Shown here: positions 33,023 through 46,580 of the stretch, piece by piece
Position numbering within the stretch: position 1 is the first letter of the stretch
Layout of the letters: every line of letters starts with the position of its first letter
DNA from: Tolypeutes matacus
Taxonomy: Eukaryota; Chordata; Mammalia; Cingulata; Chlamyphoridae
DNA: 64,000 bases
Assembly (NCBI GenBank): GCA_026826555.1
Contig: JAKSZT010054396.1
Coordinates: 15,970,166-16,034,165 of the forward strand
Reading direction: 5' to 3'
Notes under the pieces: model-generated
What the model saw: only the letters and a program-made list of their open reading frames with translations
Databases searched by the model: none
What the model was told of the DNA's origin: nothing
Made by a program: the position numbers and the translations under genes

Positions 33023-33945
33023 AACTTTCTTATTCATCTTTTACTAGTATCTCCTGTTTACTCTGGTATTCTAGGATGTAAATTTGCATAAATATTTTTG
33101 TTCCTATTAGTTCTGTTGAATGGGCATTTAATTTAAAAATTAGGCTTTAATTTAGTTATTCAAAAGCAAGTAGTTATGAGTTTGTAAGATTAATATATGC
33201 TACTTTAGTATTCAATATAATGCAGTATTTTGTTTCCTCGTTTTTACCTTTTATTAAGCTTCTTGTTCTTGCTAACAACAAATCATTACATGGTGTTCTA
33301 ATACCAATCTGCTGTATTTTAAATCTGTTTAGATCTTTGTATTGCTGCCATTTTTATTGGCGTTTGAATACTGGAATGGGGCCATATTTTTGTTCCTTTT
33401 ATTTGATTAAAAAAGCAGAGTTAGATTTTTGCACATTGAAAAACTTCAGTATTAATTAAAATGAACCTATATAGCCTTTTTCAGAAAGGGCACCAAAGAT
33501 CCAATGTTGAAAAAATTTGGATGTGTATCTTATTTAGATAATTTAAGGGGAATTTGGTTGATAGTCAAAGCTTTTTACAAAAAAAGATAAAATATTAGCA
33601 TAGAAACAGGCAGGAAGATTCCATAAAGTACATTTAAAGGAAAGAATTTTCCTAGGATATGCATTTGGTTCAATAGAATAAGATATTATCCTTTAGGCCT
33701 GTACTTTTAAAGTTGGAAATAAGTCAATAAAACATGAAAGGCAAATTATGCCATAAATCCAAAGGTTTATAAACTTTTCAAGATAACTAGGGGTATAATT
33801 GAAGAGGTAATATGACTTGGTAACTTGGTAACATGCTTCCTCATTACACTTTTTGCTTTGACATCCTGTTGTAAAAATTAAATGTGTTTTAACAGGCACG
33901 TTTTTCTGAAATTTGTTTGCAATAAACGAATACTTATTTTCATGA
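33023..33945 (+). other. PCLAF: PCLAF 3' UTR
   Basis: AT-rich, SINE-free sequence between the PCLAF stop and the canonical AATAAA at 33921. About 0.9 kb, comparable to the human 3' UTR as I recall it. Cleavage is expected 10-30 nt after the signal. Extent is inferred. Confidence 0.65.
33921..33926 (+). terminator. PCLAF: PCLAF polyadenylation signal AATAAA
   Basis: AATAAA downstream of the PCLAF stop, followed by T-rich and TG-containing sequence (TTTTGTGTG near 33956) that fits a downstream element. A weaker upstream candidate AATAAA lies near 33726. Confidence 0.65.
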
Positions 33946-34141
33946 TACGCTATCCTTTTGTGTGCTTCCTAAGATGATATTTTTGTTTTATTCCTTCCAA
34001 ATACAAGTCAGTCAACTTCAAAAACTATCTGAGTCCTGATGATTGTAGAGTATCCTTTTTGCTTTGTCTTTTAGACAGTAAACAGAATGTTACTGAATTG
34101 GGACCATAGAGTTTTATCCTAACTGCTTCCTTGATAATTTC

Positions 34142-34324
34142 TTTTTTTTTTTTTTTTAAGATTTATTTTTATTTATTTCCCCCACACCGTTTGTGTTTGC
34201 TCTCTGTTCTCTGTATCTGTTTGCTGTGTGCTCGTCTTTTTTTTTTTTAGGAGGCAACGGAACTGAATGGGGACTTCCCATGTGGTAGGCAGGCGGCCAA
34301 CTGTGTGAGCCACACCCATTTCCT
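34142..34324 (-). repeat. Diverged SINE
   Basis: Antisense, TTTAAGATTTATTTTTATTT tail, GAGCCACACCCATTTCC head; TGATAATTTCTT on both sides. Confidence 0.82.
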
Positions 34325-34329
34325 GATAA

Positions 34330-34620
34330 TTTCTTATTAAGGAGTATCTCAAACCAAGTCTATTAAAACCAAGTTTTGCTTCCTGTGGCTTTCTCTGTGT
34401 TTGAATTTCACTCTACTCATAAAGGACTACAGTAATAGGATTAAGACCTACCCTGATTGAGGTGGGCCATACCTTTTTTTTTTTTTTTAAATGGGCCATA
34501 CCTTCTTAACTGAAGTAACCTCATCAAAAAGTCCTACTTACAATGGTTTGCACCCACAGGAATGGATTTAAGAACATTTTTTTCTGGGGTACTTAGAACT
34601 TCAAACCACCGTTGGTGGTT
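34330..34620 (+). repeat. Unclassified interspersed repeat
   Basis: GGATTAAGACCTACCCTGAT and CCTCATCAAAAAGTCCTACT look repeat-derived, with a T-run at about 34473-34487 flanked by GGGCCATACC copies. Family unknown. Confidence 0.45.
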
Positions 34621-36589
34621 TGGCAACTCTGAAAATGTATGACTTAAAAATTTATATTTTTGTAACCCCCCTACTTCTATTCTTGTTTTTAACTTTGAAA
34701 TAACAAAACAAATTATTCCTCCTACATGATGACAACCTTCAAATATTTAAAGATATCTCTTCTTTTTCCTTCCCTTCCTAAGGCTAAACATTCTTTTGTT
34801 CATGCTTCTTGGTTTTCAGACCACAGGGTATCCTAGGTGAGTAGCTTACAAGAGCCTGGGAAAAAAGGCTAGAGGTACCACATATTCTAGAGGATGAAGG
34901 ATTTATGAAAGCCATTTGAGATCTAGCCTAGATCTGAGAGCACTGTCTTAGTTGTAGTTCTTATTAAGAATTTGGGTTCCTCTGCACTGTAAACAAAATC
35001 CTAAAAACGTAGTTCAGTTCACATATTTAATTGTGGTTGTCCAATCCATCTTTAGAGGTCTCCAAGAAATATGATAGAATTTTAGAGGTCATGTGACCAG
35101 GAGTTAAACAGTTATCCATACATCTATGCAAAAATGACTGAATTAAAAAAAAAAAAAAACAAGCTGTAGGAAAAGAGGATATGAATGTTGCTTTACTCAA
35201 TAGACTATTTCTTTATATAAAACACATTTATCATAATCATGCTTTAACTTTTTAAGGGACATCTAAGTCCATTATTTTTGATAAGTTATTGCTTACTGGG
35301 CTCATAATTTTATTTATTTCGCTAAAGTTTTTTGATATTTAAACCTGTTGACAATTGAGTTACTAAACTCTTTTTGTCTTGATAACAAATTTATCACTTG
35401 TCACTTTCAGTCAGTGTTTTTAAAGAACAATGAATTTCTGGATGTGCTCAGATACCAATTGGATTGTGTGTATATACTCCTACATGGATGCATGTTGCTG
35501 GTGGGGGTGGAAATGTTTTAGATTTATTATACATGCTGCTACTGGTACACCTGAGTTCCTAAAATTTTTGTTGAAATGACTTTTGCCTAGGGTAAATTAG
35601 CTTAATGCTGTCTTGTGTACAGGAAACCAATAGACCTGCTGTTAAGTTACCAAAGCTTATTTCCTTTCTGCTCCATCTAAGGTGGACAACAGTTCAATAT
35701 CAAAGACTCAGGTTATCATGACCAATAAAATTGAAGCCTGTAGTTACAAGTACATTCATTTCCATGGAATATAGGACAAATTCAGTAACAACTCTTAAGA
35801 AAAGCTTTACTGCTTTTAGCAGACCCATTCCAAGATAGGAAAGTCAGGCAAAGATTTTTACTCATTTTTCTCTGCATTCCCATCTGCATTTCTTTGAATA
35901 TTCAATTACCATAATGGTAAGGGCAGTTTTTCTGGGGTCTTTTTTTTACCCCACAACAATTGTTTTCCCAATATTTTCAAACTCAAAATCACCCTACCAA
36001 GAATAAATAAGGTCTCTTATCGAAATAGTTTGTCCACAGTGTAAATACGGGATTCCTTCAACCTTTTCTTATTGCTTTTTCTTTTAATGATTAAAATCAC
36101 TCGTCTATTTACATCCAATCTTTTTTGTCCCTTCCTTTAACTAGGTTATTTCCAGAACATACACATATACACTTCTTAAAAAAGAAGAGATAGGTGAGAG
36201 CTTTTCTCACCATTTGATTCTAGGGCTGTCAAAGAAAACGAAGTGCCTGAGAAAGATTTTTACATTAAAGACTTAAAATGCCTGGTTGAGACACATCTGA
36301 AAATCCACCAGAGGGAGATGCTTTCTAAACCGCCAGAAGATAACTTAGGCGAGGGACAGAGAGATCCTTAGGAGGAGTCACTGGATCTGCCATGGACTCT
36401 GGGCGGGAGGGAGCAGGTGTATATAATTGCTAGGGCTTGGGTAAGGGTACAGCTGAAGGGAAAAATGGGATGGGCTTTATGACATTGGCAGCGAAGCGTG
36501 TGGTTGGTCTAAGACCAGGAGCGGAGGGTAAGGAGATGTTGCCAACGTAGAGCTCAACGCTCCTAGATAACTTGGTAGCTCCCAAAGAT

Positions 36590-37270
36590 ATGGGGGTGGG
36601 CGTCTTTGAAGGCACTTCCGCCTAGCAACTCCACGCGGTTGCTAAGGAGGGGCAGCATTGGGGATGACCCGGAAATGCTTGTGTCTATTTCTCCCTGCCT
36701 GCTCTCGGTTTGTCCTATTGGGGAGCGCTAGGGTGCTCTGTGGACGCCGGGCCCAGGGCGGGGCCAATGCTAGCGGTTCCGGTTCGGCTCCTATCGCCCC
36801 TTCGCTCCTTGCCTCCCCCCTTCCCTCTGGCGCCTCTCCTCCCTCCCGCTCCTGGGAAAGAGAGAAGTCACCGCTGCGGGTGGATAGAGGAGAGCTCAGC
36901 GCCTCCGGGAGGGGACTGCGCCCACCGCACTTGAGCCTTGGAGCAAGGCCGGATCAGGTACTCGCTCCGACTTCGACGGGGTCCGAGAGGGTAGGGTCTG
37001 AGCGGGTGTGTGTCTGTGGAAGCTGGTAGGGGCGGAGGGACGCCGGGATACCGGGTGGAGCGCAGGCCAGCGTGTGTCTTTAGAGGGTTGCGACTTCGGA
37101 ATATAGGGGTTGGGGAACACCGCGGGCGAACGGTTTCGGATGCGGGTTTGAGACGGGCGAAAGAGGCTCCCTATCGGAGGCAGAAGACTTCCGCCGGTGC
37201 GGACGCGGCGTTTACTCTCTGAAAGGGTCCCGAGGGTTCGAGTCGGGGGCACCGCGGGGAACCGCCCTTG
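36590..37270 (+). promoter_or_regulatory. CSNK1G1: CpG-island promoter, probable CSNK1G1 5' end
   Basis: About 0.7 kb of GC- and CpG-rich sequence in AT-rich DNA, 2.6 kb after the PCLAF polyA signal. In human, CSNK1G1 (casein kinase 1 gamma 1) begins just past PCLAF on the same strand, so this is assigned by synteny. A clean donor CAG|GTACTC at 36957/36958 could end a non-coding first exon. Open frames across it have no recognisable protein similarity and are taken as GC-rich chance frames. Confidence 0.6.
36621..36647. promoter_or_regulatory. X-box-like inverted repeat (RFX-type half sites)
   Basis: CCTAGCAAC at 36621-36629 and GTTGCTAAGG at 36638-36647 form an imperfect dyad with an 8-nt spacer at the left edge of the CpG island. 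GTTGCTA/TAGCAAC are RFX half-site cores. Spacing is longer than the usual 0-3 nt, so binding is uncertain. Confidence 0.4.
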
Positions 37271-37839
37271 GCGGAACTAGGGCAAAAGAGTGGGTTAGGA
37301 GACTTTTTTCCACCCAACTTCCGTGCGCTTCCCCCACTTCTTCCTTTACTGCTCCCTCACCCCAGCGATCTATAGTAACAGTGCCCCCCGAGTTGGCAGT
37401 CATCACGGCATAAAAGAAACAGGGTGGAACTGGAGTTGTTGCCCCTAAATTATTCAAATGTTTGGGAAGCCCCGGAATGGCATATTCAGCCCATTCTCCC
37501 AGTTCGATGTTAAATTTATATATAAATTAACGTAGAAAAGTGTATTTCTGAAAAGTAGATGTGTTTATATATATATTTAAAAAAAAAAAAAATAGACCCA
37601 GGGGAACCGAGAGGTCTAGGCGAGACATGTTGAGGCAAGCCTTTTCCAACCTCTTTCTTACCTGCCAGTTTAAATGAAGCAGAAAGCTCCTTTTCATTTA
37701 TATTTCAATCAATGACTGAAATGCTAGGTACTATTGGTGATAGATGTCTCAGAATAGATATGTGCATGTTCATAGACACAAAATTCTCTGCTGTTGAGCC
37801 TGCTTCTTAATCTTATAAGTAGATAATTGTGGTCAAGTG

Positions 37840-38025
37840 GATGTATTTCCTTTGAGGTAGGTAAATCTGGGATTGAATCCAGGCTGTGCCATTTGCTAGT
37901 TGTTGACCTGGGGCAAATCATGGAACCTACCAGAGCCTCAGTTTCCTCATAAGAAAAATGAGGAATTCTAATTCTTACCAGTATTTATAAGGGGAGTAAT
38001 ATATTTAAGTAACAGCCCATTTTTA
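37840..38025 (+). repeat. MIR SINE
   Basis: Plus-strand MIR core: GATTGAATCCAGGCTGTGCC, GACCTGGGGCAAATCATGGA, GAGCCTCAGTTTCCTCAT. Confidence 0.85.
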
Positions 38026-38600
38026 ACATAAGCACCTTCGAATTGCAAGATGAGTCATTACCATTAGTCTGTACCGTCAGTGGTATCCAAGTTTTGTGAA
38101 ACAAGGTTTGAGATAGGGAGGAGACTGGATTATAATATTCCAAGACATTGGTATTCAACAGGACTTTCAGTGGCTTCTAGAAATTAACCATAAATAGCCT
38201 GAAATTCAAATTTAGTGGTTTCTTAAAACTCTTAGCAATAAAGCAGAATATGTGCATTTATTGAAGTGACTATGTCAAAGATTTTTCTGAGATTTATACA
38301 GTATGGATTGATAAAAAGAAAAACATTTAAAATATATGTATGTAAATCTTAACATGTTTCTTTGAAGAGAATTAAAATCGGACATAAAATAGAAAGTCGT
38401 AATTTTAAGATTAAAATCAATATCAATAGCGTGACTCATCTTAATTAGACTTAAATTATCAGGAAAACTTATAGAAGTCTTGTATGTATAATACTCTGTA
38501 AAATAAATGAAACTGGAAGGGATTTCATGACCAGAAAACAGAAATAAATCTAAAAAACATGAAATCTATGTTCGTATTGTGGATTTAAAATGACATAGTT

Positions 38601-38692
38601 ATGTGGAGCAAATGTAGCTCAGTGGTTGAGCACGTGCTTCACATGTACTAGGTCCTGGGTTCAATCCCCAGTGCCTCCTAAAAAAATAAAAT
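38601..38692 (+). repeat. D-form SINE
   Basis: GTGGAGCAAATGTAGCTCAG head, GGGTTCAATCCCCAGTGCC B-box region. Confidence 0.88.
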
Positions 38693-39072
38693 GATATATA
38701 TGTAACCTGTCAGCTTTTCAGGTAATATCGTTTACTTTTCGATGTAACTTATTAGTAATTTTAATTCTTTAATGTACTTTATGCTCAAAGGACAAAAATC
38801 AAATAACTTGATTTAGCAAAAAATTTTTGTGCGTGAAAAGTGAGTGCAAAGTTTGTAATTCAATATTACAATATATAATGTAAATACAAAGTTTGTAATT
38901 CAGTATAACTTTTTAGGAAAGTTTATAGGTATGTGCCTACATTTGAGAGAAAATTTCAAATATTTCTTCCCCATGTCTCTTTTAAACAGGATTGAAATTA
39001 TGTTTTGCTACAGTTGTAGAATTTTTGGTAAGGTTATTCTGCTTTCCTAAATGTTCTTCTGAGAGTGTAACA

Positions 39073-39267
39073 TCTTTTTTTTTTTTTTTTTTTTTTAAGA
39101 TTTTATTTATTTATTCATTTATCCCCCTCTTGCTGCTTGTGCTAGCTGGGTCAGCTAACCACGCCGTGCAGGTGGGCCTGCCTTCACCAGGAGGCCCCGG
39201 GAACCGAACCTGGGGCCCCCCACATGGCAAACGGGAGCCCCACTGATTGAGCCACAGCCGCTTCCCA
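39073..39267 (-). repeat. A-form SINE
   Basis: Antisense full copy with long T-run at the left and CAGCCGCTTCCC head at the right. Confidence 0.92.
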
Positions 39268-41482
39268 TACTTGCTGATTTTTTAAAATCACTTTTTGAAT
39301 CTTAAAATTGAGGTCATATTGTTTTGCTTTGATAAAGCCATCAGAAACACTCATTTTCTTCCTATCTTCACAAAACTATAATAAACCATTTATTCTGGTA
39401 TAAAAGGATACTAGCTATTAGAGTAAAATGCCTATCTAGAATGTATTTGACCAATATAGACTGTTAGAGATGATACTTTGATATCCTCTTCTACTCAAAC
39501 AAAATATGTGGATATTCCAAGGATCTTTGCAGTTGTCAGTTACAGAATTTGCTTATGAGGAAATCTAAAAATGGCCAAACCTTCCTTTAATGTCTGTCTC
39601 TTGGATGATATCAGGAAGTTTTGGGAAAGATTGGAAAGGCCTATATACCATATACTAGAATCATGTAATGAACAAAATGGTTAATTTTATTAGTTACTGC
39701 CAAAGACAGGAGTGGAAGAATAACTGTGGAAATGTTAAAATATTCAGGCAGTGCTTTCTTTTTTCTTAAAAGAGTATTCTTCCAGAATCTGTTTCTCTTC
39801 TGAAGCATATTTCTTTTATGGAGATATGATTTGGTCTTTAATAAGGATGAGTATTTTGTCAAGAAAAAAAAATGCTTATATCATGGGCAGTCTTTATGGA
39901 AACTGCTTCAATGGCTTTAGATAAATGGAAGTAGATTTTCCTAAAAGAACTTTTGAATTTTTGGAATGATAGTTTTTCTCTCCTTAACATCTAACTTGCT
40001 TCTATTTATTTCTGGCTAATATAGAACCTTTGATAATCTGGGAGGAAAAAAAAGGAACACATTTACTTCAGAATTATCGTTTTAAGTTTTGTAGGTTATT
40101 TATTTTGAGAGCTAAATTGGATTTTGACATTATTGGGATTGTGTTCAAGATGGACTCAGAAAAAAATTAGAGTGATGCCATCTGTTTCAGATTCCTATTC
40201 TCCCCACTCCCTTCATGTTGTGTGGTTTTGAGTTCATCAGATTATTTTTCAAATATAAAAATCCTCAGTAGATTTAGTTTATATAATTCCAGCTATATCA
40301 GTGAACATGTAACTAAAGAGCTTGTATTTTTATATTGGTTTACACAGGATGCCCGAAGACACTGCTTAAAGTCATTGTTGTTTGAAACTCTGAACATTAG
40401 GTGGCTTCATGCTTCTTTAATTGTTTTTATTCACTTAATAAAACCATTTTTGTCAGTCGTGCTTACTATAGTCCATTTGCTGGTGGAAGTTGCTAAAAAA
40501 AAAAAAAATAGGATATGGATCCTTGGAATATCCACATATTTTCTTCACTTGATGCCTTAAACTAAACCAGAAGAGAACCTTCTAGGGATTTTTAATTTAG
40601 TGATGAGCCCATGTAAACTTAATCTTTCAGCAGTAGATTTTGCCTTATCCATATGCCTGTTGCTATAGTTTTCATTTGTGTGTGTGCCATAGAGTTCATA
40701 GGGCACATAGTTAGCACTTTTTAGTTTGGATTCTTAATAAATCTTTGGGACAGACACTTGGGTTTTCTGAGCTAAAAAAGACCATAACTTGCTGAGATTA
40801 TAGTTGGCACATAGCATGCATCAGAAAGAGCCAGGCATCTTTGAGAAACTATAAAGTAGATTTAGGATAGTATTCCAGAAATGACCTAAAGTAGAGCCAT
40901 CTGGGTAGAAGAAAACCATGCTGTGCCTGTGGTAGGAATGTTCTGGTGAGGGGGGAAGACAGATGGACTGTCCCTACACTGCTGTAGTCTCTCCCTCACC
41001 CAGAAACTCTAGATAGGCAGTGCAGTTATGGCAGAATCTGGAGTACTAGGGACAGAGACTGTTCCTTAGTAATCTCTCACTCATCACAATGGAGGTATGG
41101 ACATACTGGGTATAGGGATATTCGCTTGAATTCTGCCTTGCTCAGAGAACCTCGGTGGACAGGCAGCCAATGCTGTTGCCACCAAGGAGGACTTGGTACA
41201 GCATCGGTCTAGGTGCTGGATAAAGCCTGTCAAAGCACTACAACTTTGATGTCTCCATCAAAATGCCATATAAGTTTATCAGGGAAAAATAGCATTGGAA
41301 CGACAGTGGTATCTGTTGCTTCTGCAGTCTAACTCCTTAACCTAGAAAAAGGGGCAATGAGGACTTTTGGGCCTCAGAATGAAAGTACCATATAGTTATG
41401 TCCCTCTTGATAAGTTAGTAAATACACTTTAATTTGTCTTTCAGCATTAATGAATGGTATGAAATTGTTTATGGTTTTGTGT

Positions 41483-41494
41483 GTGTGTGTGTGT
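41483..41494. repeat. Short (TG)n run
   Basis: GTGTGTGTGTGTG in AT-rich intron sequence. Confidence 0.9.
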
Positions 41495-42849
41495 GCTTGA
41501 GAGTATCTGATAATCACCAATTCTCATCTTAGTCTCTTCAGGCTAAATTACTAAATTCCCGGCTGAATTTCTTCTTTATTTCTTGAAGATAACACTCTGA
41601 TGGAGGTGAGCAGAGACTTGACCAATGCCAGGAAAAAGGCAAGGTGATAGAAAATTCAGAAACTTAACATTCCTCAAGAATTGGAAGGCAGTTTCAAGAT
41701 ATGAATATTTCATTTAGGATTGTCCCTATTATCTAATAGATGGAAAATATTCATATTATATTAATTCCCAGTGAAGATATATGGTTTTGTGTTAAAGTCT
41801 CCTAATTTTTTTCACTTTACTAGAATTTCTGAAGTGTACAGTGGCAATATCTGCTCTGAGATTGTGGATGCTTGAGTGTATTATTTTTTTAATAAAGACT
41901 TTTTTTTTTCACTTTTATTTTTTATTAGCAAAGTTGTCAGAAGGCTGTTTTAGAACAGTTTTAGATTTACAAAATAATTGAGCAGATGGTACATAGGAGT
42001 TCCATATACCCACCCCACACACAATTTCTCCTATTATTAACATCTTGACTTAGTGTGGTACATTTGTTACAATTAATAAACCAATATTGATACATTATTA
42101 TTAGCTTTAGTCTGTAGATTACAATTTTTGTGTTGTTCAGTTCTATAAGCTTTGACAAATGCATAATAACATGTATCTACCATTACAATTCATGTAAAAT
42201 AGTTTTACCATCCTAAAATCTCTAAAAATCCCTGAGCAACCACTGATTCTTTTATTGTCTTTATAGTTTTGCCTTTTCCAAAATCTCATATAGTATGTTG
42301 CCTTTTCAGACTGGCTTCTTTTACTTAGCAATATGCACTTAAGGTGCTTCCATGTGTTTTCATGACTTGATAGCACATTTCCTTTTATTGCTGAATAATA
42401 CTGCATTGTATGGATGCACCGTAGTTTATTTATCCATTCACCTATTGAAGGGCATCTTTGGTTGCTTCCAGTTTAGGGAAGCTACAAACATTCGTGTGCA
42501 GGTCTTTTTTTGGGCACAAGTTTTCAACTCCTTTGGGTAAATACCTTGGAGTGTTATTTATTGCTGGATTCTATGGCAAGACTATACTTAGCTTTGTAAG
42601 AAATTGCCACACTGTCTTCCAAAGTAGTTGTACCATTTTGCATTCCCAGCAGCAAAGAATTAGCATTCCTAGTCCTCCACATACTTGTCAGCATTTAGAA
42701 TTGTCAATCTTTTGTATTTAGCCACACTAATAGTTGTGTGGTGTTTGTTTTAATTTGCAATTCCCTATTGACATAGGATGTTAAACATCTTTTCATATGC
42801 TTATTTGCCATCTTTTGCCTACTTTTTTTTAAATGGATTGTTTTCTTAT

Positions 42850-43037
42850 TTTTTTTTTTTTTTTTTAAGATTTTATTTATTTATTCATTTATCCCCCCCT
42901 TGCTGCTTGTGCTCGCTGGGTCAGCCAACCACGCCGTGCGGGCGGGCTTGCCTTCACCAGGAGACCCTGGGAACCAAACCCGGGGCCCCCCATATGGTAA
43001 ACGGGAGCCCTACTGATTGAGCTACAGCCGCTTCCCT
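42850..43037 (-). repeat. A-form SINE in old L1
   Basis: Antisense full copy; TGTTTTCTTATTTTT duplicated on both sides. Confidence 0.93.
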
Positions 43038-43091
43038 GTTTTCTTATTTTTTAATTTGGGTAGAGTTTTAAGAGTTCTTTGTGTATTTTTA

Positions 43092-43527
43092 TTTTTTTAA
43101 AAGATTTATTTATTTACTTTATTTATTCCCCTCCCCCCTGCTTGCTGTCTGTGTCCATTCACTGGGTGATCCTCTGTCTGTTTCCTGCCTTCTTTTCTCA
43201 TCCTTCTCCTCCATTCTTCCCTGGGATTCGATTCTAGGGACCTCCGTTGTGGGAGAAAGGCATTCTACCACCTGCGCTACCTCAGTTCCTGGTTTCTGGC
43301 ATGTCTCGTCTTGGCTCTTCGCTGTGTCTCTCCCTTGCTGCTGCATCATCTTGCTGTGTGGCTTGGCGGGGCCTGACTTGCCACGCGGGCCCTTGGCTCG
43401 TTGCGCATGTGTGCATGGCTTGCCTGCACGCCTTCTATTTTTATTTTACCAGGAGGTCCCGGGGATCTAACCCGGGTCTCTCCATATGGCAGGCGGATGC
43501 CCAACCCCTTGAGCCACATCCACCCCC
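43092..43527 (-). repeat. Dimeric SINE (C form) in old L1
   Basis: Antisense, with both tRNA-like units and the GC-rich linker. TTTGTGTATTTTTAT flanks both ends. Confidence 0.9.
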
Positions 43528-44849
43528 CTTTGTGTATTTTTATACAAATCCTTTATCTGATATGCATTTTAGAAATATTTTCTCCCAGCCTGTGGCTTTT
43601 CTCTTCATTTTCTTAACAGAGTCTTTCATAGAGCAAAAGCTTTAAATTTTGTTAAAGCCAACTTATCAATTTTTTCTTTAATGGATTGTCTCTTTTGGTG
43701 TTGTATCTAAAAATTCATTGCCAAACCCAAGATCACTTAGATTTTCTCCTATGATATCTTCCTGAAGTTTTACAATTTTGCATTTTACGTTTATGTCTAA
43801 GACCTGTTCTGAGTATATTTTTGTGAAAGTTGTAAGGACTATGTCTGTATTTATATTGTTGCATATGAATATTTAATAGTTTTATAATTTTTTTTCTGTT
43901 CTAATGGTGTTAATATGACATTTTTTTAGAAAGTAAAATGAAAATAACTTGTAGCAGTGATATTTAGGTGAGATTTTCATAACATTCTTGGATATAATCA
44001 GATGCATTGCTCAGAGCCTGCGTTTCCCATTAAAAAAATTGATAATAGATAATTAGGTGTTAATAGACAACTGTTTAATTCTGTGCTTGAGATATGTAAT
44101 AGGGCATTAGGAAGTGTTAGTTAAAACAAGTCATAGTACAGTTGGAGTTGCTAACGGGGTTTGATAGGAGATCTAAATCCAGAATTTTTGAATTGTCTCT
44201 AAATGTTAAAAGTCTTTGCCACTTGCATTTTATTGTTGTGCAGGGTTTTAGCTATGCTGGTTTCTTGGTGGCCCTCTCCAGTGTTTGGTCCTTATTTTTA
44301 CCATTAACTTGTTGAAGACAATCCAGAAACTTGATCTGGCAGAGACTGAATAGGAGGAGACAGTATGGGTACTGCTCCAATTGTCTGGTTATTTCCAATT
44401 TTGACTAGGGTGGGAATATTGATCCTAAGAGTAATAGGATGCTTTCCTGAGACAGTATTTCTCACATAGACTCAGTAGTAATGGTTAACTAGAACTCTCT
44501 TTCAGTTGCCTTTATAACTGTCCTGTCCTGGACTTCTGATACACCCTCTATTTTCCAAAACATCGTAACCGTTTTCCAGTCACCTAGGGTATAATGCAAG
44601 AATTGTTTAATGACTCTGTTTTTGGTAGGTTTTGGTTGCTTTTTTCACCTAGCTAAACAATAACAGGCTCAAGGAACTGTTTGTATGGAAGCATTTAGAT
44701 TCTCCAGAGATAGATGCTCTCCAAATCAGTCAATACACAAGCTCACTTTGTCTTTAATGGGATCCATCTAGTTAATGCTTATCTTTCTTCAGTTTCATAG
44801 GTTATGGAATCATAAAGCTACAAAAAAATATGGAGGTAGTCTAGTTAGA

Positions 44850-44990
44850 CCTTTTTTGTTTTATAGCTGAGAATACCCAAGCACAAAGAGGCTATGTGAC
44901 TTGCTTAACTGTGTATTGCTAGTTAAAGAGCCACACTGAACCCAGTTCCTGACTCCCAGTCCAGTTCCATTTCTGATATGACTATACTAA
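44850..44990 (-). repeat. MIR-like relic
   Basis: Antisense MIR pattern: TTTTATAGCTGAGAATACCC, AGCACAAAGAGGCTATGTGA, CAGTTCCTGACTCCCAGTCC. Confidence 0.65.
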
Positions 44991-46074
44991 TTCTTTCATT
45001 TTAGTTAATAAGGAAATTGTGATTTTTATAAGAAGTAAATTTTCCAGGAAATTTAAGTGGACTATTAAACTACTATAGTGTTTCTTAGAATTCATATATT
45101 CTTTGAATTCCTAGTTAACGTGTGAAGTGTTAAATGAGTTAATGTGTATTTCTTTCAGGTACTAGGTGTCTCTTGATCTTTAGTTAAAGCAAATTTGTTA
45201 TGCTTTACATTCTAGATAGAATTTGGCCAATTTAAAAATGATGGTGAAGATACTACAGTCTATATTATAGTCCATATTTAGCGAGTGCACATTTGGCTCC
45301 ATTAATATGAATCTTAATGTATTTTTTTTGCACAGTGGTGATAATCTGTCAATATTTAATGCCATAAAGCAAATGATGGAATACTGCTTTCATGTGGTGG
45401 TCTATTTATGAAACTAGAGTGGAATGTTATGTAAAAACTGAAAGTGCAGATTAATATGCATCTGGTGAATTCAGGGCTGAAGGATGCACATCTGTTGAAG
45501 AAAACAAATCATAGAACTATTCAGAGCTTTAGCATCTTTAAATACATGTGCTTTGATTCTCTTTAACGGTTTTAAAACACTCGTTAATGGATTTAGCAAA
45601 GGCCACTTGCTTAAGAAAGCAGCTGTGAAGCCTTTTATGGTGTTATTAATCATTTTATTCTCCACAGCATTTTGATACATTAATATTTCTTACAATTTAT
45701 TTATTGGGGAAAGGTGGAGTTAAGTGACTCATCCACCATAACAAAATGATATTGTTGCAGAACTGTATTAAAATACAAAAATTAGAAGTATTTTAAGGCT
45801 CTGAATTCTAATTCTAATTCAGAGTCAATGAAGAAATAATTACAGAGCTCCCATTGTGTATTCATTACCATACTAGTGCTGTAAGAATATAGAAATTGAT
45901 GTGGTCTCTATCCACCAGTAGAGGAAACACTACTTAAAATGAAAAGTGGAGAGAGCACAATCTGATACGTAGCTAAGGGCAAACTTGATGATATTTGTGA
46001 ATGCTATAGAAATTTAGAGGGAATAAAATTCAGTTGGGTGTTCATAGTTCTGCCGGGAAGGAGATTGAAGTTAA

Positions 46075-46235
46075 AGTAGTGGATTTCAACTCTGGCTATT
46101 CATTTGAATCACATGTGGAAACTTAGTCACGATCAGTTGAATCTGAAACTCTGTGGTAGAGCATCTATATTTTTTTAAAAGCTTCCCCAGGCTACTGTAA
46201 TGTGCAGGCAGTATTGAGAACCACAGACTTAAAGG
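46075..46235 (+). repeat. MER5-like hAT DNA transposon relic
   Basis: TTTGAATCACATGTGGAAAC, then AATGTGCAGGCAGTATTGAG, ending AACCACAGAC; fits MER5A/B non-autonomous elements. Confidence 0.65.
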
Positions 46236-46399
46236 AAGGATAGGATTTGGATATACAAGAAAAGTGTTTTAGGGCAGCACAGATAAGCAGGGAGGGAGAA
46301 ATAGGCATAGCCTTTGATAAGACTAATTTCAAAAAAGCAATGGGTGCTTGTTAGGGAGTGGGGAGAAATAAGCCTAGGGAGGCTAAATGGAGTCATATT

Positions 46400-46580
46400 T
46401 TAGAGGAGTAGAATGTGATTCACTGACTAGCATCATCAGCATCACCTGGAAACTTATTGAAAATGCAGATTCTCAGACCATGTTCCTAACCTGTTCCTAA
46501 AACTCTAGGGGTAAAGCCCAACAGTCTGTGTTTTAACAAGCACTCCAGATAATTTTGAGGTACACTAAAATTTGAGTACA
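46400..46580 (+). repeat. MER5A hAT DNA transposon relic
   Basis: CATCAGCATCACCTGGAAAC, GAAAATGCAGATTCTCAGAC, GTCTGTGTTTTAACAAGCAC: the MER5A signature. Confidence 0.85.

Larger units (their letters stand above)
33960..36585. other. PCLAF-CSNK1G1 intergenic spacer
   Basis: AT-rich single-copy DNA with one SINE and one unclassified repeat at 34330-34620. No gene seen. Confidence 0.6.
41895..43880 (-). mobile_element. Old L1 (L1M-like) 3' end, minus strand
   Basis: Antisense L1 3' UTR (TAGTGTGGTACATTTGTTAC, CTATAAGCTTTGACAAATGC) and ORF2 C-terminal text (TTGCTGAATAATACTGCATT, TTATCCATTCACCTATTGAA). Split by an A-form and a C-form SINE. Frames decayed. Confidence 0.85.

Noticed and set aside
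36658..37252. Open frames of about 70-120 codons across the CpG island
   Set aside because: GC-rich DNA has few stop codons. The products are P/R/S-rich and match nothing I recognise.
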